A DNA stretch of 64,000 nucleotides from Candidatus Limnocylindrales bacterium (GTDB taxonomy: Bacteria > Desulfobacterota > Binatia > UBA1149 > CAITLU01). Below the pieces are notes generated by a model. That model did no database searches and was not told where the DNA came from. It saw only the letters and a program-made list of their open reading frames with translations. How positions within the stretch are numbered: position 1 is the stretch's first letter; every line of letters begins with the position of its first letter. This document shows positions 50,599 to 60,452 of the stretch, piece by piece. The position numbers were made by a program, and so were the translations under genes. The stretch covers positions 1-64,000 of the forward strand of contig DATNBU010000002.1 of assembly GCA_035571835.1 (NCBI GenBank), read 5' to 3'.

Positions 50599-52758
50599 TC
50601 AGTTCGCCGGTACGGTGAGCTCCGCCCTTATCTGTGCCTGCTCGTAGTAGTCGCTGGCCGCGCGTTCGGCCTCGATCGCCTTGGAAAAATTCTTCTCGCG
50701 CGCCAGCCGCAGCGCTTCGGTCTGCCGGGCGGATCCCTTGCCGAACAACTCCGCCGCGAACCGTTCCGCTCCTGAAGCGATCGCTTCCCGACGCCGCGCG
50801 CTGGTTTCGTCCATCGCTTCTTCGAGCTCCTGCTCGAGGGCAGCGACTTTCGTTGCGGCGGTCTTTGCGGCGGATCGGTAGTCGCTGGTCGCGCTGTCGA
50901 AGAATCTGGTCGCGCCCGGGAAATCCGACCGTTCGAGCGCAGCTGCCGCGAGAGCCTCGCTGCGGGCAGCTCTCGCGAACAGATCCCCGGCATGGATGTC
51001 GGCCTCGAGGCGGGATGCCTGCGAACGCGCGCTCAGCATGGCAGCCCGCGAGCTGCCGGCCTGGGCTTCGGCGCGAGCCTTCGCATTCTCGAGCTTCTTC
51101 GCCGCAGCTGCTTCGGCTTCGGCCTTCTTTGCGGCTTGCTCACGGGCAGCGGCGGCTTTTTCCGAAGCGAGCTTTGCGTCTGCGCTCGCCCTCGCGTCCG
51201 CAGCGGCTTTGGCTTCTGCAGCGGCTTTGGCTTCTGCAGCGGCTTTGGCTTCCGCAGCGGCTTTGGCGTCTGCAATTTCCTTGGCTTCTGCAGCTGCCTT
51301 GGCTTCTGCAATTGCCTTGGCCTCCGCAGCCGCGTTGGCATCAGCAATTGCCTTGGCCTCTGCGGCTGCCTTCGCTTGTGCGGCTGCATCGGCTTCGGCC
51401 GCTGCTTTCGCTTCTGCAGCTGCTCTCGCTTCCGCAGCTGCTTTCGCTTCTGCGGCCGCTCGCGCTGCGTCCGCTTCGCGTTCGGCGGCGCCGGCATCTG
51501 CCGGCTTCGGAGGCTCGGGCGTCTCGATCGGGCGAGCGGCGGGAACTCCGTCCGGAACGGTGCGCCGACCCGAAATCGCGAGAACGACGACGATCGCGGC
51601 CGAAGTCGCCGCGAGTGCGAATCCCCATCGTCTCCACGATGTCGATGCAAGGAACCCTCTCGCCCGCAGCAGAGCACGCGCCATCGCAAGCGGCGGCGAG
51701 CGGGGCGGAACGGCCGCTGCCCGCGCCTGTTTCGTCGCCCGGGCCACCGCGCGCAACTCTTCGAGCTCTGCAGCAAGCCCGTCAGGCGGAGGCAGCTCCG
51801 CGGCCTGTTCGATGATGCTCAGGCACAGCGACGCATCACCTTCGGCAAGGCATGCGCGCGCGTCGTCGATCAGCTTCCGCGCCAGGTTGTCGCGACGATC
51901 GTTCTCGGCCCCACTCGCCAGTTGCCGCTGGACGTCCTCGAGCTCCTTGCGCATGTGGGCGAGGTCCGGATAGCGGTCGGACGCTTCGCGCCTCATCGCA
52001 CGTTCGACGATCGCAGCGAGCTGTTGCGGGACCGCCGGATTGAGCTCGCGAATCGGCTGAACGCTCTCCGAGCGAAGCTGCTCGAGCAGCTCGATCGGAT
52101 CGTCGCCGGGATACGGAGGTCGCAGCGTCAGCATTTCGTAGCAGACCGCGCCGACCGAATACTGGTCGGAACGCGCATCGGCCTGTCCGCGAATCTGCTC
52201 GGGCGACATGTACTTGATCGTGCCCATGATCAGGCCGGTTCGCGTCGCCGAAGCGGACACGGCCATCTTCGCGATGCCGAAATCGATGATCTTGACCGAC
52301 CGGTCGCCGAGGACGATGACGTTTCCCGGCTTGATGTCGCGATGAACGATGCCCTGCGCGTGCGCGTAGTGAAACGCATCGCAGAGCTGGATCATGATCG
52401 AGACTTTCTCGTCGAGATCGAGCTTGGCGCCGTCGGCCAGCAGGCGGGCGAGCTCCTGTCCGTCGAGGAGCTCCATGACGATGAAGACGCGCTCGCCCTC
52501 TTCGCCGACGTCGTAAATCGTGACGATGTTCTGGTGCCGCAGGCCGGCGCACGCCTGCGCCTCCGACATGAAGCGGACGCGAAGATCCTCGGTGATCTCG
52601 ATGTCGGGCGAGATGACCTTGATTGCGACGTGCCGGTTCAGTCGCGTATCGCGCGCCCGGTAGACGGTGCCCATTCCGCCTCGGCCAATGCGCTCGAGGA
52701 TCTCGTATTTGCCGATTTTTTCTGCAGCGACGGGGTCGGTACCGGTCGACTCAGCCAT
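50599..52758 (-). CDS. transmembrane Ser/Thr kinase with Ala-rich extracytoplasmic helix
   Basis: A 719-residue Hanks-type kinase. The catalytic domain (16-275) has GRGGMGTV, the VAIK lysine, HRDIKPGN, DFGIAK and MSPEQ. A short cytoplasmic linker is followed by one membrane helix at about 370-390 (WGFALAATSAAIVVVLAI). An extracytoplasmic region dominated by six-residue Ala-Glu-Ala-Lys-type repeats (about 428-520) leads to a helical tail. No DUF4189-like sensor is present, unlike the kinase at 44512. It starts 6 bp after the stop of a PP2C gene on the same strand, so the two are co-translated or nearly so. High similarity in the kinase domain to the other two kinases indicates local duplication. 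Confidence 0.87.
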   Translation of the reverse strand: MAESTGTDPVAAEKIGKYEILERIGRGGMGTVYRARDTRLNRHVAIKVISPDIEITEDLRVRFMSEAQACAGLRHQNIVTIYDVGEEGERVFIVMELLDGQELARLLADGAKLDLDEKVSIMIQLCDAFHYAHAQGIVHRDIKPGNVIVLGDRSVKIIDFGIAKMAVSASATRTGLIMGTIKYMSPEQIRGQADARSDQYSVGAVCYEMLTLRPPYPGDDPIELLEQLRSESVQPIRELNPAVPQQLAAIVERAMRREASDRYPDLAHMRKELEDVQRQLASGAENDRRDNLARKLIDDARACLAEGDASLCLSIIEQAAELPPPDGLAAELEELRAVARATKQARAAAVPPRSPPLAMARALLRARGFLASTSWRRWGFALAATSAAIVVVLAISGRRTVPDGVPAARPIETPEPPKPADAGAAEREADAARAAAEAKAAAEARAAAEAKAAAEADAAAQAKAAAEAKAIADANAAAEAKAIAEAKAAAEAKEIADAKAAAEAKAAAEAKAAAEAKAAADARASADAKLASEKAAAAREQAAKKAEAEAAAAKKLENAKARAEAQAGSSRAAMLSARSQASRLEADIHAGDLFARAARSEALAAAALERSDFPGATRFFDSATSDYRSAAKTAATKVAALEQELEEAMDETSARRREAIASGAERFAAELFGKGSARQTEALRLAREKNFSKAIEAERAASDYYEQAQIRAELTVPAN
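51199..51474 (-). repeat. 18-bp coding repeats in kinase gene
   Basis: Degenerate tandem units near GCGGCTTTGGCTTCTGCA (plus-strand reading) encode six-residue Ala/Glu/Lys helix repeats in the extracytoplasmic part of the kinase at 50599. Unit boundaries drift at the ends. Confidence 0.7.
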
Positions 52759-52764
52759 GGTCCG

Positions 52765-53493
52765 TCATCCGGTGTAGTGAACGAGGATCGCGCTGATGTT
52801 GTCGCGCCCGCCCGCAGCGTTCGCGGCAGCGATCAGATCGCGGCCTGCCACCTGCAGATCGGGGGTTTTCTTCGCGACGATCGTGAGGATCTCACGATCG
52901 GTCAACATGCTGGTCAGCCCGTCCGAACACAGCAGAAGGACATCTCCGCTGACCAGGTCGTGATCCTTGACGTCGAAGTCGAGCTCTTCGTGGGTTCCGA
53001 GCGCCTTGGTCAGAACGTGCTGCAGCGAGCCGGCTGTCGCGGTGTCCGCCCCATCCGGGCCGAACGCGGCGTTTGCCCAGGAATCGTCGCGGCTGAGCTG
53101 GGAGATCGAACCCGAACGAATCAGGTAGATGCGGCTGTCGCCGACGTTGGCATACGTGATCCGGGAGCATCTCTCGTCGACGTAGACTGCGGCAACGGTC
53201 GTTCCCATCCCCGCATGGACTACGGAGGCGCCGGCGAGCTTGCGAATCGCGCCGTTGGCGAGCCGGATCGCCGTCTTCAGGCATTCGTGCCGCGCGGCAC
53301 CGTCGGTGTGACCGTCGATTCCTCTGGCCGTCTCGCTTTCGATGGTGTCGACGGCGAGGCGGGATGCGACTTCGCCGGCTTTGCGGCCGCCCATCCCGTC
53401 ACAGACGAGAAACAGGCTCGCCGACGTCAGGATCGTATCTTCGTTCTGTTTCCGCTGGCGACCGACGTCGCTCAGCCCGTAGTACGAGATCAT
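52765..53493 (-). CDS. PP2C-family Ser/Thr phosphatase
   Basis: A 242-residue phosphatase closely related to the one at 48218. The motifs are QNEDTILT, LVCDGMGGRKAGEVAS, TYANVGDSRIYLI, LLLCSDGLTSML and GGRDNISAILV, all intact. The start MISYYGLSDVG at 53493 has GGAGA upstream and matches MIAAYGLTDVG of the paralogue; a longer frame to 53550 has no support. It is followed by a kinase gene after 6 bp. The 147-bp gap upstream separates it from the DUF11 protein gene on the same strand; read-through from there is possible. Confidence 0.88.
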   Translation of the reverse strand: MISYYGLSDVGRQRKQNEDTILTSASLFLVCDGMGGRKAGEVASRLAVDTIESETARGIDGHTDGAARHECLKTAIRLANGAIRKLAGASVVHAGMGTTVAAVYVDERCSRITYANVGDSRIYLIRSGSISQLSRDDSWANAAFGPDGADTATAGSLQHVLTKALGTHEELDFDVKDHDLVSGDVLLLCSDGLTSMLTDREILTIVAKKTPDLQVAGRDLIAAANAAGGRDNISAILVHYTG

Positions 53494-53640
53494 CCCGGAC
53501 AATCTCCGCTCACGCGCCGAGGTTATGCGGCAAGGTTGCGCTCCAGGCAACCCCGTTGAATTCGCCGCACGCCGCGGATGACGACACCGGTCGTGACGAC
53601 CGGGACCGCGAATTTCCGCTGACGCAGCGCGATCGGGGCG

Positions 53641-56600
53641 CTACGGAGAGCACGTCAACGTAACAACCTGTCCGACGGCCGCGCGCAGGATCTTCAGCGC
53701 ATCGGTGGTCGTGATCTTCCCGTTGGCGTCGGTGTCGCACACCTTCACGCTGCACGTCACCTGCGCGACGGCAGCTTTCAGCGTGAACAACGCATCGCTG
53801 GTCTTCGGCAGCGCACCGGTCGAGTTGGTCGGTCTGCCGCACGGGATCTTCACGCACGCAACGCCGCAGTCTTCGCCCGGCGTGAACAGCGAGTTTCCGT
53901 CGTCACACTGCTCGCCGGCAGCAACGACTCCGTCTCCGCAGGTTCCCGTACCGGCATCGATCCGGTCCGGGTACGCGGCTCCTGCGCGTGTCAACGCGTC
54001 GAGCCCCTCGTCGGGAGCTCCGATCGCCGCTTCGTCTGCATCGACCGCGACGGCAAACGCGAACTTGCTGAGCACCGGAGGCAGGCCCTCGGGCGGCACG
54101 ATCTCGCGCGTCGAGAGCCATTTACCGGATTCGAATCGCGGGAACGCCTGCCGATTGGCGACCGCTCCGCTTTCCGAGCTTTCGAACAGATACGCCGCCA
54201 CACCCGGCGCTCCGACGAGAATGCGGTCGCCGCTGATATCGAGTGAAGCGCCGAAGCCATCGCCCTCGGCCGCGTTCTCGAATCGGAGAAGCTGCGCGGT
54301 GATCTCCCACTGCGAGTTGCTGCGTTCGATCACGTAGGCAGCACCCGCATCGTTCGCTGCGGTGTTGTCGTATGGCGCTCCGATCACGCCGGTATCACCG
54401 TCTACTCCGACGGCCGCGCCAAAACAGGCTCCACCGCCCGACTCCGCCGGTTCGGTTATCGTATCTTCGAGCGGCCACGCGCCGGCATTGCGGCGATAGG
54501 CGTAGACGGCGCCTTGCGCATCGCAACCGGAATCCGCCGTTTTGCCGGGTGCTCCGACGAGAATTTCACTGCCGGAAACATCCACACTGCGACCGAACCG
54601 GACGCCGCTCACCGGAGCATCCAGCCTCGCCGCCAGGTTCCACTGCGCTGCTTCGCGTTCGAACACCAGAGCGCAGTTGCCCGCCGGAGCACCGAGAACG
54701 ATCGTGTCGCCGCTGATCGCCACGTCGCTGCCGAGCGCGGTGCACGTGCCGGTCGGATCCAGCAGCTTCTGCTGAAAGGTCCACGACTCCCCGATCCGCA
54801 CGAACACCGATGCGCTTCCGAAGGAGCTCGTGCCGCCCACCGGTACGACATCGAACGGCGCGCCGACGACGATCGTGCTGGCGTCGACGTCGACCGATGC
54901 TCCGAAATCGAGGTCGCCGGTGGCATGCACGGAGTCCTGGAACGGCAACGCGACCGGAGTGGACTGGGTCTGCTCGACGAATCCATCACCCGACGGCACG
55001 AAAACGTGGACTCGACCCGAGCTGGAGCTTTCCGGGGCCGGTGCTCCGATCACCAGATACTCGTGGCTGAGCGCCATCGAAGCGCCGAACTCATCGCCGG
55101 CAAGCTGCTCCGCTGGTGCGATCGGACACGCAACCAGCGTGCCGCCGCTGAGATCGCCGCACGAGCCGATGTCTCCGCCGATCACGCTGCCGTGGACGAC
55201 GGTCTGCTCGTCCGAGACCGTGGACACGCCTTCGCCGGTCACCGTCGATTCATTGACGATCAGCGAGCCTTTGATCGCGGTCAGCACCTTGACCGTAAGC
55301 TCCACGATCTGGCTTCCGCCTCCCGGGATGGAAACGAACGTCCAGCTGACGCGGTGGCCCGCATCGCACGTCGATTCGCAGACGCCGCCGACGAACGTTT
55401 TCCCGTCGGTGAACGAAGGAATCACGGTCTCGAGCTTCACGTTCTGGATCGGAAGGACGTTGCGATTGCGGATCGTGTACCGGTAGACGATCGTGTCTCC
55501 GGTAATCACAGCGTCGGGAGTCGCGTCGGTCTCCAGCTGCAGCGCAGCTTCCGTGGACTCGCTCGTCGTTTCCCCGGCAGTCGCGGACCGCAGCACTCCT
55601 CCGATCGTGCCGGTCGCGATTGCCGAAGCGGAGTGCAACGTGCCGGGAGCACTGCCGTCCGGCGGAAGGGCGAGGAACGTTCGCCTCGTCGCGGTGCCCG
55701 GGGCCAGGGTCGCGATCGGCCACGTGACCATTGGCACGGCGCCGCCGGTGATCTCGCCGCCGTGACTTGCCGAAAGGATCTGCGCGCCCTCCGGCGCGAA
55801 TCCGCGCACCGAAAGGTTGTCGGCAAAACCGACGAGATCCGACTGATGGCTCACGGTCACCGTGTAACGGATTGCGCCGTCGGCTTCGGTCGACGGATCG
55901 AAATCGTCGTTGAGGGCGATCTCGAGATCCGGTGCGGCCTCGACCACCGTCACCTGCTCGTCGGTGATCGTGGAAACGTCGGTTCCGGTAATCGTGGCCC
56001 GGTTGCGCAGAATGGTGCCGTTGGCCGTGGAAAGAACCGTGACGACCATCCACACGGTACGGCTCTGCCCTGCCGGAATTGCCCCCAATGACCACGTGAC
56101 ACGGTTGCCCGCGTTGCACGTGCTGGCGCAGCTGCCGCCGCTGCTGATCCGCAGTCCGTCGGTGCTCCTCGGAATGATGGTTTCGAGCACCACGTTCTGG
56201 ATCTCGAGGTCGCGGACATTGCTGACCGTGTAGCGGTACTCGAGCCGCGCGCCAACCCGGACCGGATCCGGATTGGCTTCGGTCTGCAGCCGCAGCGCCG
56301 GGCTCGCGGCCACGCTGGTCGTCTCTTCCGCAACCGCAGTCCGCTCGATCGTATTGATCGTGCCGGTCGCCGTTGCCGATGCGGCAAGCAGGGAGCCGGC
56401 CGGCGCGCCGCCCTCGGGTTTGACCCGAAACGACCTACGCATCGACGTGCCGGGTTTCAGCGTACCGATCGGCCACGAAACAACCGGAGCAATGCCATCG
56501 GTGACGACGCCGTTGTCGCTGACCGACACGATCTCCGAGCCGTCCGGAGCGAACGCACGAAGTGAAGTCGCGTCCGACGATTCCACGGAAGCGGACTGAT

Positions 56601-58716
56601 GACTGACCGTCACGGTGTAGCTCAGCTCGCCCGCCGCGCCGGCCGACGGATCGAAGTTCTCGCTCATGGCCACGCCGAGATTCGGCTCGGACTCGACGAC
56701 GACGGTCTGCTCGTCGGTGACGGTGGTGACCTCGCTGCCCGAGACCGTGATCTGGTTGCGAAGCAGCGTTCCTTTCGCGGTAGCCAGGACTCTGACGACC
56801 ATCCAGAACGTGCGGGTCTGGTGAGCCGGCAGCGACGCGAGCAACCACGTGACCCGATGGCCTGCGTCGCAGGTCGATTCGCAGACGGATCCCGCGCTCA
56901 GCGTGACTCCGTCCGTCCTCGTCGGGATCACGGTTTCCAGCCTCACGTTGAGGATGTCGAGATCCGTGGTGTTGCCGACGGTGTATCGAAATTCGACTGT
57001 GCCGTTGACCGAAACCGGGTCCGGGCTCGCCTCGGTCTGGATCCGCAGCGACGGCTGCGACGACACGGTCGTCGTTTCCTCCGCGGCAGCCTCTCTTGGC
57101 GCGCCGGAGATGATGCCACTGGCACCGGCCACGGCAGTGAGGAGATCTCCGTCGACGAGGCCTGCTTCGGGAGCGATGCGGAACGTTCGCCGAACGGCGT
57201 TTCCAGGTTTGAGCGAGCCGATCGGCCACGAAACGGACGGCGTCGATCCGTCTGTAATCTCATTGTCGTCGCTGGCGGCAACGATCACCGCACCGTCGGG
57301 TGCAAATGCATGAAGCTCGGTTGCATCCGACGACACCACGGCGTCGGACTGGTGGCTCAGCGTGACCGAATACGTCAGTTGACCGTCGTCTCTGGCGGAC
57401 GCATCGAAATCCTCCTTCAACGCCACGTTGAGCTGCGGCACGGTTTCGACGGCGACCGTCTGCTCGTCCGTCACGGTGGAGACGCCCTGCCCGCTGAGGA
57501 TCACCTGATTGTTGATCAGCGTACCTCTCGGCGTGGTGGACAGGATCGTCACGATCATCCAGAGCGTGCGACTTTGATGGGGAGGGATCTTGTCGAGAGC
57601 CCACGACACGCGATTGCCGGCGTTGCAGGTGGAAGCGCAGGTTCCCCCGGCGCTGATGCGCAGGCCGTCGGTAAAGCTCGGAATGACCGTGTCGAGCTTG
57701 ACCAGTTGTACGTCGAGGTCGGTAACGTTCGTGATCGTGTAGCGGAACTCGAGCTGCCCCAGGGTCGCCACCGGGTCCGGATTGGCTTCGATCTGCACAC
57801 GAAGGGCCGGAGCTGTTGATATGCTCGTCGTCTCGTCCGCACTGGCCGATCTCTGGACGCCGGCGATCGTCCCGGTGGCACCGGCGCTCGCGCTGAGCAG
57901 CGTGCCGCCGGCAAGCCCCGGGGCCGGCGCGATCCGGAACGAGCGCCGAGTCGCGAAACCCGGTTTCAGGCTGGCGATCGACCACGAGACCATCGGCGAG
58001 TTTCCGCCGGTGATCAGGCCGTTGTCGCTCGCTTCGAGGATGGTCGCTCCGTTTGGAGCGAATGCATGCAGGTCGGTCTGGTCGGCGGATCCGACGAGAT
58101 CCGACTGCTGACTCAAAGTGACGCCATAGATGATCTCTCCGCCGGAATCGGCCGGCGGATCGAAGTCGTCCTGGATCGACACGTTCAGCTGCGGTGTCGC
58201 TTCGACGACGACGCTTCGGTCGGCGGTCTGCGTCGACACGCCCGTGCCGCTGGCCGTGACGTGATTCGTGATCGACGTTCCGGTCGGCGTCGAGAGCACC
58301 GTGACGATCAATCGCAGCACGCGAGACTGACCGAAGGGAATCGTCCCGACGGACCAGGTGGCTTTGTCGCCGGCGTCGCAGGTCGAGACACACGTCGATG
58401 GAAGACTCAGCGTGGCTCCGTCGGTGTGCTCCGGAATCACGGTATCCACGACGACCGCCGGAATATCGGAATTCCCGGTGTTGCTGACGATGTAGCGATA
58501 TTCGATGCGCCCGCCGCTCACGACCGGATCCGGAGAGGCCTCGATACTGAGCTGCAGCGCAGCGCTGCACGGGATTGCCGAGGAGGCCAGTATGAGCGCC
58601 GACATCAGCGGGCTCGCCGCCACGACGCGCAACGACCGCGACGGCCGGCACCGCGATCCCGGAAGATCGACTTGCAGCGGCACGTGGCCGCCGACCCGAG
58701 TACTGCTTGATTTCAT
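53641..58716 (-). CDS. giant DUF11/FG-GAP/dockerin-like secreted protein
   Basis: A 1,691-residue exported protein with a signal ending near residue 52. Residues about 53-1195 alternate two DUF11-like beta-sandwich types: five A units (each with an SPDP- or NPDP-type start and a CxSTCxAG pair) and four B units (VSHQS, FAPDG or FAPEG). Residues about 1200-1570 are FG-GAP/propeller-like repeats (GDEFGASMAL, VVGAPFD, ILVGAPG). Next comes a DUF4215 Cys motif CGDGVVAAGEQCDDGN (about 1590). Last is a dockerin-like pair with DTDANGKITTTDALKILRAA. The ATG at 58716 has GGAGA upstream. Role inferred: a surface adhesin or scaffold component stabilised by calcium and disulfides. No cohesin partner is visible in this window. 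Confidence 0.82.
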   Translation of the reverse strand: MKSSSTRVGGHVPLQVDLPGSRCRPSRSLRVVAASPLMSALILASSAIPCSAALQLSIEASPDPVVSGGRIEYRYIVSNTGNSDIPAVVVDTVIPEHTDGATLSLPSTCVSTCDAGDKATWSVGTIPFGQSRVLRLIVTVLSTPTGTSITNHVTASGTGVSTQTADRSVVVEATPQLNVSIQDDFDPPADSGGEIIYGVTLSQQSDLVGSADQTDLHAFAPNGATILEASDNGLITGGNSPMVSWSIASLKPGFATRRSFRIAPAPGLAGGTLLSASAGATGTIAGVQRSASADETTSISTAPALRVQIEANPDPVATLGQLEFRYTITNVTDLDVQLVKLDTVIPSFTDGLRISAGGTCASTCNAGNRVSWALDKIPPHQSRTLWMIVTILSTTPRGTLINNQVILSGQGVSTVTDEQTVAVETVPQLNVALKEDFDASARDDGQLTYSVTLSHQSDAVVSSDATELHAFAPDGAVIVAASDDNEITDGSTPSVSWPIGSLKPGNAVRRTFRIAPEAGLVDGDLLTAVAGASGIISGAPREAAAEETTTVSSQPSLRIQTEASPDPVSVNGTVEFRYTVGNTTDLDILNVRLETVIPTRTDGVTLSAGSVCESTCDAGHRVTWLLASLPAHQTRTFWMVVRVLATAKGTLLRNQITVSGSEVTTVTDEQTVVVESEPNLGVAMSENFDPSAGAAGELSYTVTVSHQSASVESSDATSLRAFAPDGSEIVSVSDNGVVTDGIAPVVSWPIGTLKPGTSMRRSFRVKPEGGAPAGSLLAASATATGTINTIERTAVAEETTSVAASPALRLQTEANPDPVRVGARLEYRYTVSNVRDLEIQNVVLETIIPRSTDGLRISSGGSCASTCNAGNRVTWSLGAIPAGQSRTVWMVVTVLSTANGTILRNRATITGTDVSTITDEQVTVVEAAPDLEIALNDDFDPSTEADGAIRYTVTVSHQSDLVGFADNLSVRGFAPEGAQILSASHGGEITGGAVPMVTWPIATLAPGTATRRTFLALPPDGSAPGTLHSASAIATGTIGGVLRSATAGETTSESTEAALQLETDATPDAVITGDTIVYRYTIRNRNVLPIQNVKLETVIPSFTDGKTFVGGVCESTCDAGHRVSWTFVSIPGGGSQIVELTVKVLTAIKGSLIVNESTVTGEGVSTVSDEQTVVHGSVIGGDIGSCGDLSGGTLVACPIAPAEQLAGDEFGASMALSHEYLVIGAPAPESSSSGRVHVFVPSGDGFVEQTQSTPVALPFQDSVHATGDLDFGASVDVDASTIVVGAPFDVVPVGGTSSFGSASVFVRIGESWTFQQKLLDPTGTCTALGSDVAISGDTIVLGAPAGNCALVFEREAAQWNLAARLDAPVSGVRFGRSVDVSGSEILVGAPGKTADSGCDAQGAVYAYRRNAGAWPLEDTITEPAESGGGACFGAAVGVDGDTGVIGAPYDNTAANDAGAAYVIERSNSQWEITAQLLRFENAAEGDGFGASLDISGDRILVGAPGVAAYLFESSESGAVANRQAFPRFESGKWLSTREIVPPEGLPPVLSKFAFAVAVDADEAAIGAPDEGLDALTRAGAAYPDRIDAGTGTCGDGVVAAGEQCDDGNSLFTPGEDCGVACVKIPCGRPTNSTGALPKTSDALFTLKAAVAQVTCSVKVCDTDANGKITTTDALKILRAAVGQVVTLTCSP

Positions 58717-59071
58717 ACGAGGCTTCTCCGCATGACGTGTTGACCGACAAGTCCGAAGCGCACTGCGAGCATGCGTGCCCTGCAGAGCTCGCTTCCAGAG
58801 ACAGCAGTTGTTCGAGGACGCGCAGACTTGATGGCGGCGACGCACCTGAATCAAACCTGAGATGTGGCCTTCGACACGCGCCGCTGGCTTTATCGGCGCA
58901 TTTTGTCGGGCAAAGATTCAAACAGCGCAGAGCGCCAGGCTTGACCCTGCTGCGACCAGCATGGTATCGGCGCGTCCGTCGCGGAGTGAGTCGCGTCGCT
59001 TCAGAACCGGGGTTTCCTGGCTGCTCGCGCGACTCCACGCACCTTCGAATTCACCGAAAGGGGATCCAACA
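58717..59071. other. 355-bp divergent intergenic region
   Basis: This lies between the giant secreted protein gene (minus) and the outer-membrane barrel gene (plus). It must contain two promoters, but none could be located by eye, and I see no gene or repeat. Confidence 0.5.
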
Positions 59072-60196
59072 ATGAAAAAGGCACGGGTTCTGATGCCGAT
59101 CATATCGGCTCTGGTCTTGGCAAACGTCACCGCCGCTCGCGCAGGCGCCTATGGCGAGACAGGAACGGCCGAGGAGACGCCGCACGCTGCGCCGCCTGCC
59201 TCGCTGGTCGCCGACGAGGAGGAAGAAGGCTGGACGTTCGTCATCACGCCGCAGCTCTGGGCGCCGCACATCGACAGCGGCGGCTTTGCCGGTAACTCGA
59301 ACCTGCAGACGGTTTCCAACGTGCTTGCCGCCAACGGCATTTCGGATGGACGCTTCAAGGGCGCGAACAGCGAGGCCGTCGACGACCTGGATCTTCAGTG
59401 GGGATTCCAGCTCGGAGCGAAGAAGGGCCGGTGGGCGATCGGATTGAGCTATCAGAGCTCCGACTTCGAGACCCGGACCGACATGGTCTACCACGGCACG
59501 GGGTTCTCGGATCCGAACGTCGGCTCGCTGTCACCGGGAGAGGTCGCCGCGCAGGAATTCGTCAACACGTCGCGCACCGACGTCGACTTTGCCATGAGCT
59601 ACACGTTCCCGGACGTGGTGCCGAACAGGCTCGATCTTGCGGCGGGGCTCGGGCTCAAGATGATCTACGCGGATTCGGTCCGCTACTACTCGAACCTCAA
59701 CCAGTTCGTCGCAACGGTCAATGCAATCCCGCCGCCGGGCCTCTACGACATCTGCCACGGTGGAAAGACCTGCGACGACGGCACCGGCGTTCCGGGCGCC
59801 GGAGAGAAATTCGACCAGCGCGTCAAATCCACCACGTGGATGTACGGCGCGACGATCCCGCTGACCGCAGTGCTGCATCTGACGGAAGATGCCAAGTGGC
59901 TGCTTCCCATCAGCGTCGCACCGTTCCTCGGCGCGGAGACACGCGACGACCACCACGTGATCTACAAGGTGAACCATGATGCCGCCGGCTTCGCGACGAC
60001 CGTCGACCGGCAGGACGGCACGTTCTTCGCGTACGGCGTGACGGCCGACGCAAGGCTTTCATGGGCGCTGTCCGATTCGCTTTCGGCCTATCTCGGCATG
60101 CGCGTGCAGTACATGAACGGTGACAGCCCGAACAGCGACGCGTATCTTGCGTATGGTCCGCTTCTCGGCATCTCCGCCAGCTTCCACGCGGGCTGA
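59072..60196 (+). CDS. outer-membrane beta-barrel protein of unknown function
   Basis: A 374-residue protein with a Sec signal (MKKARVLMPIISALVLANV, cleavage near ARA-G). An acidic spacer is followed by repeating amphipathic strands (FVITPQLWAPHID, LQWGFQLGAKKGRWAIGLSY, AYLGMRVQYMNG), ending in GISASFHAG. AAGGGG lies eight bases before the ATG. One extracellular-type loop contains CHGGKTC. I do not recognise a transport family; it may be an OmpA-like or porin-type barrel. A strong hairpin follows the stop, and a small lipoprotein gene begins 58 bp downstream. Confidence 0.75.
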   Translation: MKKARVLMPIISALVLANVTAARAGAYGETGTAEETPHAAPPASLVADEEEEGWTFVITPQLWAPHIDSGGFAGNSNLQTVSNVLAANGISDGRFKGANSEAVDDLDLQWGFQLGAKKGRWAIGLSYQSSDFETRTDMVYHGTGFSDPNVGSLSPGEVAAQEFVNTSRTDVDFAMSYTFPDVVPNRLDLAAGLGLKMIYADSVRYYSNLNQFVATVNAIPPPGLYDICHGGKTCDDGTGVPGAGEKFDQRVKSTTWMYGATIPLTAVLHLTEDAKWLLPISVAPFLGAETRDDHHVIYKVNHDAAGFATTVDRQDGTFFAYGVTADARLSWALSDSLSAYLGMRVQYMNGDSPNSDAYLAYGPLLGISASFHAG

Positions 60197-60207
60197 TCCG
60201 GCAGGAC

Positions 60208-60241
60208 GAGGGGAATCGTCGCAGCTGCGGCGATTCCTCTC
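60208..60241 (+). terminator. hairpin after the barrel gene
   Basis: GAATCGTCGC and GCGGCGATTC form a 10-bp stem (one G-T pair) around AGCT, extended by GAG/CTC ends. It lies 12 bp after the stop. No full T-tract follows (GCTTTCCC), but the stem is strong. Confidence 0.5.
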
Positions 60242-60254
60242 GCTTTCCCATCGC

Positions 60255-60446
60255 ATGCGAACCGTTGCTTTCGCGTTGCTCGTCTCAGTCGCGGCAGTCT
60301 GCTGGGGATGTGCGCCGCGACAGGATTCGGCTGCGGAATTTGATCGCGGCGCGGCTTCGGTAGTTGCGGGCGGTGACCGGACAGTCGGCCACACGCGCCA
60401 GGCGCACCATCGTCACCGGTCGCACACCGTGCTCCCGCCGTTCTGA
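60255..60446 (+). CDS. small putative lipoprotein
   Basis: A 63-residue protein with a lipoprotein-like signal (MRTVAFALLVSVAAVCWGC, with Cys19 as the acylation site) and a short, His/Arg-rich polar tail. I do not recognise it. The gene sits between the terminator-like hairpin and the convergent kinase gene, 6 bp from its stop. Expression is plausible but unproven. Confidence 0.5.
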   Translation: MRTVAFALLVSVAAVCWGCAPRQDSAAEFDRGAASVVAGGDRTVGHTRQAHHRHRSHTVLPPF

Positions 60447-60452
60447 CGCTCG

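Noticed and set aside
50992-53559. 855-codon plus-strand frame across kinase and phosphatase genes
   Set aside because: An antisense artefact of Ala-rich coding repeats read as Cys/Phe/Gly-rich sequence.
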